Source of the DNA: Rhizobium sp. BK602
GTDB taxonomy: Bacteria > Pseudomonadota > Alphaproteobacteria > Rhizobiales > Rhizobiaceae
Direction of reading: 5' to 3'
NCBI RefSeq assembly: GCF_014195095.1
Contig: NZ_JACIBC010000002.1
Span: 372,001 to 436,000 of the forward strand
Length of the DNA stretch: 64,000 nt
Position 1 is the first letter of the stretch; every line of letters begins with the position of its first letter. The notes under the pieces were generated by a model that was not told the DNA's origin, did no database searches, and worked only from the letters and a program-made list of their open reading frames with translations. This document shows positions 37,128-45,743 of this stretch, one piece after another. The translations under genes and the position numbers were made by a program.

Positions 37128-38006
37128 ATGGCAGAGGCGCATCAGAAGAAACACGACTACCACATCATCGACCCGAGCCCCTGGCCGCTCACTGCCGCCA
37201 TCGGTGCTTTCGTCATCACCTTCGGTGGTGTCGGCTTCATGCGTTATCTGAACGGCGGCTCGCTGCACCTGTTCGGTCTCGACTGGGCGCATCCCTGGCT
37301 GTTCTTCATCGGCCTGGCCATCATCCTCTACACCATGTACGGCTGGTGGTCGGACACGGTGAAGGAAGCGCATGAGGGCGCGCATACCCGCGTCGTCTCG
37401 CTGCATCTGCGCTACGGCATGATCATGTTCATCGCCTCGGAAGTGATGTTCTTCGTTGCCTGGTTCTGGGCCTATTTCGACGTCAGCCTCTTCCCGAACG
37501 AGGCGATCCAGGCATCGCGAACGGCTTTCCTCGGCGGCCAGTTCCCGCCCAAGGGCGTCGAAGTCCTCGATCCCTGGCATCTGCCGATCTACAACACCAT
37601 CATCCTGCTGCTCTCCGGCACGACGGTCACCTGGGCGCACCACGCGCTGCTGCATGGGGATCGCAAGGGGCTGATCCAGGGCCTGGTCCTGACCGTGCTG
37701 CTCGGCGCGCTGTTCTCCTGCGTGCAGGCCTATGAATATGCCCACGCACCCTTCGAGTTCAAGAATTCGATCTATGGCGCGACCTTCTTCATGGCGACCG
37801 GCTTCCATGGCTTCCACGTTCTGGTCGGTACCATCTTCCTGCTGGTCTGCCTGATCCGGGCGATCAGGGGCGACTTCACGCCCAGGCAGCATTTCGGCTT
37901 CGAGGCCGCCGCCTGGTACTGGCACTTCGTCGACGTCGTCTGGCTGTTCCTGTTCTTCTGCATCTATATCTGGGGCAGCTGGGGCGCGCCGGTGGCGCAC
38001 GGCTGA
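37128..38006 (+). CDS. ctaE: Cytochrome c oxidase subunit III
   Basis: The ATG at 37128 gives 292 residues with seven membrane helices. Conserved features include HDYHIIDPSPWPL at the N-terminus, WFWAYFD mid-protein, and HGFHVLVGTIFL and WYWHFVDVVWLFLF at the end. Subunit III stabilises subunit I and sustains proton uptake. The frame is open 57 bases upstream, but GGGGA before 37128 supports this start. A strong terminator follows, closing the cta operon here. Confidence 0.96.
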   Translation: MAEAHQKKHDYHIIDPSPWPLTAAIGAFVITFGGVGFMRYLNGGSLHLFGLDWAHPWLFFIGLAIILYTMYGWWSDTVKEAHEGAHTRVVSLHLRYGMIMFIASEVMFFVAWFWAYFDVSLFPNEAIQASRTAFLGGQFPPKGVEVLDPWHLPIYNTIILLLSGTTVTWAHHALLHGDRKGLIQGLVLTVLLGALFSCVQAYEYAHAPFEFKNSIYGATFFMATGFHGFHVLVGTIFLLVCLIRAIRGDFTPRQHFGFEAAAWYWHFVDVVWLFLFFCIYIWGSWGAPVAHG

Positions 38007-38034
38007 CCGGCCTTCGGCTGATATGAACGATGCT

Positions 38035-38083
38035 TGCCGCCGCAAATCCGGCCTGATCCGGGACTTTGCGGCGGCATTGTTTT
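38035..38083 (+). terminator. Rho-independent terminator after ctaE
   Basis: TGCCGCCGCAAA at 38035-38046 and TTTGCGGCGGCA at 38065-38076 form a perfect 12-base stem. A smaller CCGG/CCGG pair lies inside, and TTGTTTT follows. It separates the cta operon from the next genes. Confidence 0.92.
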
Positions 38084-38155
38084 AAGACGGCATTGCGGCG
38101 CAATGTCCACCTGACATATCGAGGATCGGCCACCCGCGCATAAGGGATCGTTCCA

Positions 38156-38965
38156 GTGCCCATCTGGATCTGCAAGACATGCGGCGCCCATTCCGCGTTG
38201 AACGACGCGCCTCCGCCTCATTGCATCATCTGTGACGACGAACGGCAGTTCGTCCCCGAAGGTGGGCAGGCGTGGATTGCCCGCGAAGCCCTGATCTCCA
38301 CGCATGTGAACGAATGGAGCGAGCTCGAGCCGAACTTGATCGCCATCGGCGTCTCCCCGGCCATCGGCATCGGCCAGCGCGCGCTGCTGGTGCTCTCCCC
38401 GCATGGCAATGTCCTATGGGACTGCACGCCCGTTCTGGATGGCAAGACGCGAGACCGGATTCTGGAGCTCGGCGGCATCAAAGCCATCTGTCCGTCTCAT
38501 CCGCATTTCTATACCGGCATGGTGGAATGGAGCGAGGCGCTCGGCGGCGTGCCGATCCTGCTGCCCGAGGCCGATCTCGCCCATGTTATGCGCCCGAGCG
38601 AACATATCCAGCCTTGGCGGGGAGATCGCCATGAGGTGCTGCCCGGCATCGTCCTTCATCGGCTGGGCAGCCATTTCGAGGGAAGCAGCGTTCTGGAATG
38701 GCAGGCCGGCGCGGAGGGAAAAGGCGCGCTGCTCGTCGGCGACACCATGCAGGTGGTTCCGGCACGGGGATGGGTTTCCTTCATGTATTCCTTCCCCAAC
38801 CTGATCCCTCTGCCGGCCCGCGAAGTCCGGCGCATCGCAGGCCGCGTCGCGGAGATACGCTTCGATCGGATCTACGGTGCCTGGAGCGACAAACTCATCG
38901 CAAGCGGGGCAGGGGAAAGCGTCGCTCGTTCGGCTGAACGCTACATCCGGCGGCTCGAAACATAG
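38156..38965 (+). CDS. Metallo-beta-lactamase-fold-like protein with N-terminal zinc ribbon
   Basis: The GTG at 38156 has AGGGA eight bases upstream. The 269-residue protein opens with a rubredoxin-like knuckle (WICKTCGAHS, then PHCIICDDE). It continues as an MBL-type sandwich with SHPHFYTGMVEW and LLVGDTMQVVP segments at positions where metal-binding motifs occur. Some canonical HxHxDH residues are not obvious, so catalysis is uncertain. Similar proteins are annotated as MBL-fold hydrolases. It begins an accessory stretch between ctaE and DUF983/surf1, and its function is unknown. Confidence 0.6.
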   Translation: MPIWICKTCGAHSALNDAPPPHCIICDDERQFVPEGGQAWIAREALISTHVNEWSELEPNLIAIGVSPAIGIGQRALLVLSPHGNVLWDCTPVLDGKTRDRILELGGIKAICPSHPHFYTGMVEWSEALGGVPILLPEADLAHVMRPSEHIQPWRGDRHEVLPGIVLHRLGSHFEGSSVLEWQAGAEGKGALLVGDTMQVVPARGWVSFMYSFPNLIPLPAREVRRIAGRVAEIRFDRIYGAWSDKLIASGAGESVARSAERYIRRLET

Positions 38966-39039
38966 CAGTCAGGCCGCAAAGTCGCAGCCGAGGCGACTTT
39001 TACATTGCGACGGCAGGCCCGGCGCGCCATGTTGAAGAC

Positions 39040-39423
39040 ATGAGCGATTTGCAGCTAAACGACATTCTCGAAGAGCTCTCGGCCCGCGAGCCGATTTTCC
39101 ACAGGCGCGAATTCGGAACCTCGCGTGCCGATCTCGAGTGCATGATCGATGCTGCCTTTTGGGAAATCGGTGCGAGCGGCAATGTCTATCGACGCGGTTA
39201 TGTCATTGAAACGCTGCTGGAACGCTATGCCAAGGGGCCGGAGCCGCATCACTGGCCCTGCCGCGATTTCACGCTGACGTTTTTGGCGGAAGGAGTCTAT
39301 CTCCTCTCCTATGTGCTGGAGGAGCCGGGGCGCATAACGCGCCGTTCGACCATCTGGCGCCGGAGTAAGGAAGGCTGGAAGATCGTCTTCCACCAGGGAA
39401 CCTTGATGCAGTCGCCGCCGTGA
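39040..39423 (+). CDS. DUF4440/NTF2-like small protein
   Basis: The 127-residue cytoplasmic protein has the helix-then-curved-sheet pattern of the NTF2-like superfamily. A long N-terminal helix pair (LNDILEELSAREPIFHRREFG) is followed by RADLECMIDAAFWEIGASG and strands ending TIWRRSKEGWKIVFHQGT, typical of DUF4440. Such domains act as small-molecule-binding modules or enzymes. No catalytic assignment is possible. It is convergent with the phosphotransferase-like gene, three bases apart. Confidence 0.65.
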   Translation: MSDLQLNDILEELSAREPIFHRREFGTSRADLECMIDAAFWEIGASGNVYRRGYVIETLLERYAKGPEPHHWPCRDFTLTFLAEGVYLLSYVLEEPGRITRRSTIWRRSKEGWKIVFHQGTLMQSPP

Positions 39424-39426
39424 AGC

Positions 39427-40080
39427 CTATGGCATGTCCGCCGCAAGCCGCTCGAATGCCGTTGGATGCTGTATGCCCGCGTCCAGGACGTGCCGGATTT
39501 GCTCGGCGCAGTCCCGCGAGCTGTTGATCGAGGTGTCCACCACCAGATCGTAAATGCCAGGCCGATGCACCTCCTCCTGCCAGGCCAGCACCGGCACCGG
39601 GATCGGCGCGTCGGCGGAAACATCGATATAGATGCCGCGCCGTTCAGGGCCTTCCGCCAGGCGCCGCCGCATGATGGTCTCGATTGGGCAATGCACCCCG
39701 ACGAACAGAACGGGCAGGCCGCTCAGCTGCCGGGCGCAGTCCCGCAGGATGCCGAGCGGACGGGAATGGGCATCATGATGGCCGAATTCGGCGATGACAT
39801 TGAGCCCCAGCCGGCTATGGGCGGCAATCGAGGCATAGAGCGCGGCATAAAAGCGCGGGACGAGCGGCTCCAGCTCCGGCCTTTCGCCGCCGGGGCGCAG
39901 GCCGATGCCCGGCCGGTAGCGCGGCGGCGTGACCTGCCGGACATAGGTATCGACCCCGAGATTCATCCACGGACCCTCGAAATCCGCCTGAATCGCCTCG
40001 ACAATGCTGGATTTTCCGGAGCGCGGCGCACCATTGAGAATGACGATCCGGCCGGGTTTGCTGTCCTGAAAGGGGCTCAT
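39427..40080 (-). CDS. Chloramphenicol phosphotransferase-like P-loop kinase
   Basis: The 217-residue protein has Walker A LNGAPRSGKSSI near residue 15 and NLGVDTYV near 41, where CPT has its catalytic aspartate. A long middle region and FVGVHCPIETIMRRR then match chloramphenicol 3-O-phosphotransferase. A GAGGA ribosome site precedes the ATG. The family phosphorylates small hydroxylated compounds. Whether this one acts on chloramphenicol, another natural product or a nucleotide-like substrate is unknown. It is the only minus-strand gene in the ctaC to rnhA region. Confidence 0.7.
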   Translation of the reverse strand: MSPFQDSKPGRIVILNGAPRSGKSSIVEAIQADFEGPWMNLGVDTYVRQVTPPRYRPGIGLRPGGERPELEPLVPRFYAALYASIAAHSRLGLNVIAEFGHHDAHSRPLGILRDCARQLSGLPVLFVGVHCPIETIMRRRLAEGPERRGIYIDVSADAPIPVPVLAWQEEVHRPGIYDLVVDTSINSSRDCAEQIRHVLDAGIQHPTAFERLAADMP

Positions 40081-40224
40081 GAATTTCCTCCGATGCCGCC
40101 GCCATTCTAGCGGGATCGCGGCTCCCGCCCAAGCTTTTGGATTGCATGGAGGGCCGCATCGCGGTTACTGATGATGGAAGGGGACGAGAGGAGGACGCTC
40201 GTCCGGGATGATAGAGATCAAGCC

Positions 40225-40644
40225 GTGAATTCAGAGCAAGACAACAGACCAGATCAAGAGGCTAACGGCGACAGCGCGCTCTTCCCGCCGGTCGATCCGT
40301 TCAAGGTCGGCATCCAGGGATGTTGCCCGCGCTGCGGCAATGGCAAGCTCTTCGACGGGCTGCTGTCGCTGAAGCCGCGCTGCGCCGCCTGCGATCTCGA
40401 CTATGGCTTCGCCGATGCCGGCGACGGACCGGCGGTCTTCGTCATCCTCATTGTCGGCTTCATCGTCATCGGGCTGGTGCTCTGGCTGCAGGTCAATTAC
40501 GCGCCGCCGATCTGGGTGCATATCCTGCTGTTCGCGCCGCTGACCATCCTGCTCTCGCTCCTGTCGCTGCGCTGGTGCAAGGGCATCCTGATCGCCCTGC
40601 AATACCGCAACAATGCCAGCGAAGGGCGGCTTCATCGTGACTGA
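40225..40644 (+). CDS. DUF983 family membrane protein with zinc-ribbon
   Basis: From GTG 40225 the protein has 139 residues; an earlier ATG at 40171 is in frame and cannot be excluded. A four-cysteine zinc ribbon (GCCPRCGNG, then PRCAACDLD) precedes two membrane helices (VFVILIVGFIVIGLVLWL and ILLFAPLTILLSLLSL). DUF983 genes are regularly found next to surf1 and cta genes in alphaproteobacteria, which suggests a role in oxidase biogenesis, though none is proven. Its stop overlaps the GTG start of surf1. Confidence 0.8.
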   Translation: MNSEQDNRPDQEANGDSALFPPVDPFKVGIQGCCPRCGNGKLFDGLLSLKPRCAACDLDYGFADAGDGPAVFVILIVGFIVIGLVLWLQVNYAPPIWVHILLFAPLTILLSLLSLRWCKGILIALQYRNNASEGRLHRD

Positions 40645-41398
40645 GGCCAGCATGCCGGCGCGCCGCGCCAACCCGTTCTGGCAGGTCGGCAAGGCGCTGA
40701 TCCTGCTCGTGGCGCTTGCCATCCTGCTGGCGCTCGGCACCTGGCAGGTCGAGCGGCTGCACTGGAAGGAAGGCCTGCTGGCCGACATCGCCGAGCGTCA
40801 ATCGGCGCCGCCGGTGCCATTGTCCGCGATCGAGACCATGGCCGCGTCCGGCGGCGATATCGAATATCGCGTGGTGACCGCGACCGGCCATTACCTCAAC
40901 GACAAGGAGCGGTATTTCTTCACCACCCATGAAGGCGATGCCGGCTATCATGTCTATACGCCCCTGCAGCTTGCCGACGGGCGCTACCTCTTCGTCAACC
41001 GTGGCTTCGTGCCCGATGTCGACAAGGCGCCGGAAAAGCGCATGCAGGGGCAATTGACGGGCGAGCAGACCGTCACCGGCCTTGCCCGCGCCAAGCTCGC
41101 CGGCCAGCCCTCCGGCATACCGGACAACGATCTCGTCAAGGATATCTTCTACTGGAAGGATCTCGACGCCATGGCGTCAAGCGACGGATTGCCGAAGGAC
41201 AAGGTGCTGCCCTTCTTCGTCGATGCCGGCAAGGCTCAAAACCCCGGCGGGCTGCCGATCGGCGGCGTCACCATCGTCGATCTGCCGAACAGCCATCTGC
41301 AATATGCCGTCACCTGGTATGGTCTGGCCGTGACGCTGGTCGTCATCGTCGCGATTTCCTGGTGGCGCAAACGCCATCCGGATGCGCCCCGGCAATAG
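40637..41398 (+). CDS. surf1: SURF1 family cytochrome oxidase biogenesis protein
   Basis: The GTG at 40637 overlaps the DUF983 stop. The 253-residue protein has the SURF1 plan: a membrane helix at each end (KALILLVALAILLALGTWQVERL and YAVTWYGLAVTLVVIVAISWW) around a periplasmic domain with GxYLFVNRGFVP. The C-terminal HLQYAVTWYGLA is a SURF1 hallmark. It inserts heme A into subunit I of the aa3 oxidase. The terminator and three genes between ctaE and here suggest separate transcription from the structural genes. Confidence 0.92.
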   Translation: MTEASMPARRANPFWQVGKALILLVALAILLALGTWQVERLHWKEGLLADIAERQSAPPVPLSAIETMAASGGDIEYRVVTATGHYLNDKERYFFTTHEGDAGYHVYTPLQLADGRYLFVNRGFVPDVDKAPEKRMQGQLTGEQTVTGLARAKLAGQPSGIPDNDLVKDIFYWKDLDAMASSDGLPKDKVLPFFVDAGKAQNPGGLPIGGVTIVDLPNSHLQYAVTWYGLAVTLVVIVAISWWRKRHPDAPRQ

Positions 41399-41503
41399 AG
41401 GCATGCAATAGAATAGCTTCATTTCGATGGGATATTGGGCTAGAGCAAGCGGCAAGGCCGACCTATCTATGGCTTTGCCATTGTCCCGGATTTCGGAAGA
41501 GAC

Positions 41504-42511
41504 ATGAACATAGCAGTTTCCAAACCTGACCTGACCATCCGGCTCTGCGGCCCGCGCGGCTTCTGCGCCGGCGTCGATCGTGCCATCCAGATCGTCGTGC
41601 TGGCGCTGAAATCCTATGGCGCGCCGGTCTATGTCCGCCACGAGATCGTGCACAATCGCTATGTGGTCGAGGGGCTGGAAGCCAAGGGCGCCATCTTCGT
41701 CGAGGAGCTGGACGAGATCCCGGCCGAGCATCGCGCCCAGCCGGTGGTCTTCTCCGCCCATGGCGTGCCGAAATCGGTGCCGGCGGATGCGGATCAGCGC
41801 AATCTCTTCTATCTCGATGCCACTTGCCCGCTGGTCTCCAAGGTGCACAAGCAGGCCATGCGCCACAATCGCCTCGGCCGCCACGTCGTCCTCATCGGCC
41901 ATGCCGGCCATCCGGAGGTGATCGGCACCATGGGCCAGCTGCCTGAAGGCACGGTGTCGCTGATCGAGACCGTCGAGGACGCCGATGTCTACGAGCCCGC
42001 CGATCCCGACAATCTCGGCTACGTCACCCAGACGACGCTCTCGGTCGACGACACCGCCGGCGTCATCGCGCGGCTGCAGGAGCGGTTTCCGAACCTGACG
42101 GCTCCTTCAGCCGATTCGATCTGTTACGCCACCACCAACCGCCAGGAAGTGGTGAAGCAGGCAGCGCCCGGCTGCGATCTCTTCATCGTCGTCGGCGCGC
42201 CGAATTCGTCCAACTCCAAGCGTCTCGTCGAAGTGGCGCTTCGGGCCGGGGCGACGAAATCCGTGCTCGTGCAGCGCGCCGCCGAGATCGACTGGGACGA
42301 CATCGGCGATATCAGGACCGTCGGCCTCTCTGCCGGCGCGTCTGCGCCCGAGGTCATCGTCAACGAGATCATCGAGGCCTTCCGCGCCCGCTACAATGCG
42401 GTGGTGGAGCTGGCCGAGACGGTGAAGGAGACCGAGAATTTCCTCGTCAACCGCGAGCTGCGCAACATCGAGCTGACGACGGCCGACATGGCCTTCGTCA
42501 ACGGCGAATAA
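41504..42511 (+). CDS. ispH: 4-hydroxy-3-methylbut-2-enyl diphosphate reductase
   Basis: The 335-residue IspH/LytB protein has the three conserved iron-sulfur cysteines, in [24 protein letters not shown] and ICYATTNRQ. The histidines in HEIVHN and GHAGHPEV that bind the diphosphate are also present. It makes IPP and DMAPP in the last step of the MEP pathway, whose first enzyme (dxs) is also in this window. The C-terminus is about 20 residues longer than E. coli IspH, as in other alphaproteobacteria. It is followed by thrB after 34 bases. Confidence 0.96.
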   Translation: MNIAVSKPDLTIRLCGPRGFCAGVDRAIQIVVLALKSYGAPVYVRHEIVHNRYVVEGLEAKGAIFVEELDEIPAEHRAQPVVFSAHGVPKSVPADADQRNLFYLDATCPLVSKVHKQAMRHNRLGRHVVLIGHAGHPEVIGTMGQLPEGTVSLIETVEDADVYEPADPDNLGYVTQTTLSVDDTAGVIARLQERFPNLTAPSADSICYATTNRQEVVKQAAPGCDLFIVVGAPNSSNSKRLVEVALRAGATKSVLVQRAAEIDWDDIGDIRTVGLSAGASAPEVIVNEIIEAFRARYNAVVELAETVKETENFLVNRELRNIELTTADMAFVNGE

Positions 42512-42545
42512 TCAAATCCGTTAAAGCCTTTTCCAGGAAGAATTC

Positions 42546-43511
42546 GTGGCCGTTTATACCGATATTACCGAAGACGATCTGAAGTGGTTCCTGACGGAAT
42601 ATGATGTCGGCACATTGCTCTCCTACAAGGGCATCGCCGAGGGCGTCGAAAACTCAAACTTCCTGCTGCACACCTCGCGCGATCCGTTGATCCTGACGCT
42701 CTATGAAAAGCGCGTGGAAAAGAGCGACCTGCCGTTCTTCCTCGGCCTGATGCAGCACCTGGCGAGCCGAGGGCTGTCCTGCCCGCTGCCGCTGCCGCGC
42801 AAGGATGGCGCGCTGCTCGGCCATCTCTCCGGCCGCCCGGCAGCGCTGATCTCCTTCCTCGAAGGCATGTGGCTGAGGAAGCCCGAGGCAAAGCATTGCC
42901 GCGAAGTCGGCAAGGCGCTGGCCGAGATGCATGTCGCCGGCGAGGGTTTCGCCATCAAGCGGCCGAACGCGCTGTCGCTTCAGGGCTGGCAGGGGCTTTG
43001 GGAAAAGTCCGAGGCCCGCGCCGACGAGGTCGAGCCCGGCCTGCAGGACGAAATCCGCAGCGAGCTCGATTTCTTGGGGAGCCATTGGCCGAAGGACCTG
43101 CCGGAGGGCGTCATCCATGCCGATCTCTTCCCGGACAATGTCTTCTTCCTCGGCGATCAGCTCTCCGGCCTGATCGACTTCTATTTCGCCTGCAACGATC
43201 AGCTCGCCTATGACGTCTCGATCTGCCTCAACGCCTGGTGCTTCGAGAAGGATCATGCCTACAACATCACCAAGGGCATGGCGCTGCTGGAGGGATACCA
43301 GAGCGTGCGGCCGCTGAGCGAGGCCGAAATCGCCGCCCTGCCGACGCTTTCGCGCGGCTCGGCGCTGCGCTTCTTCCTGACCCGCCTCTACGACTGGCTG
43401 ACGACGCCGGCCGGCGCGATGGTCACCAAGAAGGACCCGATCGAATATCTGCGCAAGCTGCGCTTCCACCGCCAGATCGCCTCGGCTGCCGAATACGGGC
43501 TGAAGGCATGA
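42546..43511 (+). CDS. thrB: Homoserine kinase (APH-fold type)
   Basis: The GTG at 42546 with AGGAAG upstream gives 321 residues. The protein belongs to the aminoglycoside-phosphotransferase-like homoserine kinases (ThrB2), not the GHMP type. It shows [13 protein letters not shown] as nucleotide loop, [13 protein letters not shown] as catalytic loop and GLIDFYFA as the metal-binding aspartate. It phosphorylates L-homoserine for threonine synthesis; thrC lies at 57807-59204. The last four bases overlap rnhA as ATGA. Confidence 0.94.
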   Translation: MAVYTDITEDDLKWFLTEYDVGTLLSYKGIAEGVENSNFLLHTSRDPLILTLYEKRVEKSDLPFFLGLMQHLASRGLSCPLPLPRKDGALLGHLSGRPAALISFLEGMWLRKPEAKHCREVGKALAEMHVAGEGFAIKRPNALSLQGWQGLWEKSEARADEVEPGLQDEIRSELDFLGSHWPKDLPEGVIHADLFPDNVFFLGDQLSGLIDFYFACNDQLAYDVSICLNAWCFEKDHAYNITKGMALLEGYQSVRPLSEAEIAALPTLSRGSALRFFLTRLYDWLTTPAGAMVTKKDPIEYLRKLRFHRQIASAAEYGLKA

Positions 43512-43948
43512 AGCAGGTCGATATCTTCACCGACGGCGCCTGCTCCGGCAATCCCGGCCCCGGCGGCTGGGGCGCGGTGCTGCGCTATGGCGAGGCGGAA
43601 AAGGAACTCTTCGGCGGCGAGGCCGAGACGACCAACAACCGCATGGAACTGATGGCGGCGATCTCGGCGCTGAACGCGCTCAAGAGCCCCTGCGAGGTCA
43701 ACCTCTACACCGACAGCGTTTACGTCAAGGACGGTATCTCCAAGTGGATTTTCGGCTGGAAGAAAAACGGCTGGAAGACGGCGGACAAGAAACCGGTGAA
43801 AAACGCCGAACTCTGGCAGGCGCTCGAAGAAGCCCGCAACCGGCACCAGGTGACGCTGCACTGGGTCAAGGGCCATGCCGGGCACCCGGAGAACGAGCGG
43901 GCCGATGAGCTGGCGCGCAAGGGGATGGAGCCGTTTAAGAAGAGGTAG
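43508..43948 (+). CDS. rnhA: Ribonuclease HI
   Basis: The ATG at 43508 overlaps the thrB stop. The 146-residue protein has all four catalytic acidic residues in context: [17 protein letters not shown] (Asp), NRMELMAA (Glu), LYTDSVYV (Asp) and ERADELAR (Asp). It cuts RNA in RNA-DNA hybrids, such as primers and R-loops. The ispH-thrB-rnhA order is a common alphaproteobacterial arrangement. A GC drop begins just after this gene. Confidence 0.96.
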   Translation: MKQVDIFTDGACSGNPGPGGWGAVLRYGEAEKELFGGEAETTNNRMELMAAISALNALKSPCEVNLYTDSVYVKDGISKWIFGWKKNGWKTADKKPVKNAELWQALEEARNRHQVTLHWVKGHAGHPENERADELARKGMEPFKKR

Positions 43949-44133
43949 GGGTGGGGCGCGTGCGTCGCACTTTGAGGGGAGCTTAGCAATGGCTTTGCGC
44001 CGATAGTGATCCCATGCTCGCGCTCTTTATGAAAACGGATATCCGGCGATTTGTTGATGCTCGCTGAATTAGAATATATTGACTTATTATTGCAACCTGT
44101 ATTTGATGAGGAGGGCGCTTTGGGGAGGTAGTC

Positions 44134-45021
44134 ATGGCGGTAAGCTTAAAGTTTGCGTTAAGTTTTGAGGGCAATGACGCTGATGACCATGTTCTTGATT
44201 TCTATGATGCGGCCGACGCACTAACAGGCTTTCAGCGCTCGCTCGCGCTGACGACGCATTTGGTATTGCATGGTGAAATAATCACGCAGGCACCAGCCCT
44301 TCGCGGCGCTCGGATTTTGATTAAGTCCCCTGAGCCTGGAAGTTGGAAGGTGATTACGGTTGTCACTCTGCTAGCGTCGGGTGCACACACGCTTGGAACT
44401 GCCCCTCGTGATACAGTTCTTGGACATCTAGTGGCCTCGACCTATGACTATATCGTGAACGAAACGCTTGGTTTTCATGTGGATTTCGACTCTACGCTTG
44501 GGAAGCAGTATGATGAACTCAATCAGCGAAATCGTATTGCGCCTCAGATTACGCAGTCGCAGGTAGATTCGCTTATGGAGAAGACTGAAAGTTCTATTAG
44601 GGAAATGCATCGGCCAATTGCGGCATCTCAAACTGCCAATTTGGCTAAAGTGAGTTCGATCATTGGACGTAACAGCACGCAGATTGCAACGCTCGACAGC
44701 ACCACGTACGATTACGTAAATGTAACCAAACAAGTAGAGCAGCCAGTTCAGCTCGTGGGGCGAGTGAGTAGCTACAATATCAATACCTTCGGCGGGCGAA
44801 TTTTTCTAGATACAGAAAATAGGCCGATTCCTTTTGATCTTGCTGAAGGCTCTAAAGATCCGCACACCATTGAATTGATAACTTCTAGTCTGAGAAATAA
44901 TGCTCGTAACAGGATGGGAGCAGATGGAGCTCTAAACGTTAGTGCGTTTCTCTTCGAGAGCAGTACAGGCAGGCTCAAAAAGATTCTCATCACCCACGTT
45001 AGCGTCGTGCCCCAGACTTAA
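44134..45021 (+). CDS. Unrecognised 295-residue protein, AT-richer accessory gene
   Basis: GGGGAGG lies five bases before the ATG. The codon choice (frequent TTA, CTA, ATT, AAT) and visibly lower GC differ from every neighbour, pointing to acquisition by transfer. The N-terminal part (1-130) mixes helices and strands, with the segment SWKVITVVTLLASGAHTLG. A polar Ser/Thr/Gln-rich middle (about 135-215) follows. The C-terminal 85 residues look like a small beta-barrel (VGRVSSYNINTFGGRIFL). It may belong to a domain-of-unknown-function pair recently catalogued for bacterial proteins; I cannot confirm that. No partner gene, mobility gene or att site is adjacent. Confidence 0.6.
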   Translation: MAVSLKFALSFEGNDADDHVLDFYDAADALTGFQRSLALTTHLVLHGEIITQAPALRGARILIKSPEPGSWKVITVVTLLASGAHTLGTAPRDTVLGHLVASTYDYIVNETLGFHVDFDSTLGKQYDELNQRNRIAPQITQSQVDSLMEKTESSIREMHRPIAASQTANLAKVSSIIGRNSTQIATLDSTTYDYVNVTKQVEQPVQLVGRVSSYNINTFGGRIFLDTENRPIPFDLAEGSKDPHTIELITSSLRNNARNRMGADGALNVSAFLFESSTGRLKKILITHVSVVPQT

Positions 45022-45169
45022 GCAATAGAGCCGCTAATGTATCGTTTTCTCTAGCGGTACACTCATGGTGGGTGATCACCTCCAAAAATCCAAAACATCA
45101 CCACCACCCCACCTTGCCCCATCCCCCTTTCCCTCTATGCTGCCCCCAACATCCAGGGAGGCCGATTCC

Positions 45170-45478
45170 ATGATCCTGCATTGCGTTTTCCTGCGGCTCA
45201 AATCCGCCATGACACAGGATGAGAAGAAAGCGCTGTTCGAATCCGTGGCCGCGTTGCAGCAGGTCATTCCCGGCATCGTCGATATCAAATACGGGCCGAA
45301 TGTCTCGCCGGAGGGGCTGCATGGCGGCTTTGTCGATGGGTTTGCGGTGACGTTTGAAAGTGCCGAGGCGCGGGATGCCTATCTGGTGCATCCGGAGCAT
45401 GTCGCCGTCGGCGAGCGCATTGTCTCGTCGACCGATGGCGGGCTTGCCGGGCTGCTGGTCTTCGATCTCAATCTCTGA
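45170..45478 (+). CDS. Dabb (stress-responsive A/B barrel) domain protein
   Basis: The ATG at 45170 has GGAGG eight bases upstream. The 102-residue protein is a single dimeric alpha/beta barrel: MILHCVFLRLKSAM at the start, VPGIVDIKYGPNVSPEGLH-type loop, AVTFESAEARDAYLVHPEHVAV and a final strand. Plant and bacterial Dabb proteins are linked to stress or to small ligand chemistry, without one shared reaction. The upstream frame to 45065 is proline-rich spacer and is not included. It is convergent with znuA across a mosaic repeat. Confidence 0.8.
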   Translation: MILHCVFLRLKSAMTQDEKKALFESVAALQQVIPGIVDIKYGPNVSPEGLHGGFVDGFAVTFESAEARDAYLVHPEHVAVGERIVSSTDGGLAGLLVFDLNL

Positions 45479-45550
45479 ATAGAACAGGCTGCGGGGAGGG
45501 TGTCCGCGGCTGTATGCAGGGCAATTGCATATGAGATGAGGTGGTTGCCG

Positions 45551-45718
45551 CTCGCCCTTCTCCCCAGCGGGGAGAAGGTGCCCAATAGGGCGGATGAGGG
45601 GGGCGAGAAGCAAAGCGACGAGAGCCTTGAGCGCAAGCGAAAGGCAATCCTTCCGATGCCGCACCCCCCCCTCATCCGACCCTTTGGGCCACCTTCTCCC
45701 CGCTGGGGAGAAGGAGTT
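45551..45718. repeat. RIME1-like mosaic element between convergent dabb and znuA genes
   Basis: The hairpins CCTTCTCCCC/GGGGAGAAGG with 3-base loops occur at both ends (45556-45578 and 45692-45714). Between them are inverted flanks (GGATGAGGGGGG near 45591 and CCCCTCATCC near 45670) and a central CCTTGAGCG/AGCGAAAGGCAA block. The same modules occur at 19785-20018. The structure would end transcription from both directions. Confidence 0.8.
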
Positions 45719-45743
45719 TCCGGTGCTCATACGTCCGGCTGCC

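Noticed and set aside
36219..38045. Minus-strand open frame of about 600 codons opposite ctaB-ctaG-ctaE
   Set aside because: It spans three certain genes antisense, with Arg/Asp/His-rich composition and no plausible start context.
44000..45100. Genomic island with att sites or tRNA around the orphan gene
   Set aside because: No tRNA, direct repeats, integrase or transposase could be seen; only the single AT-rich gene supports transfer.
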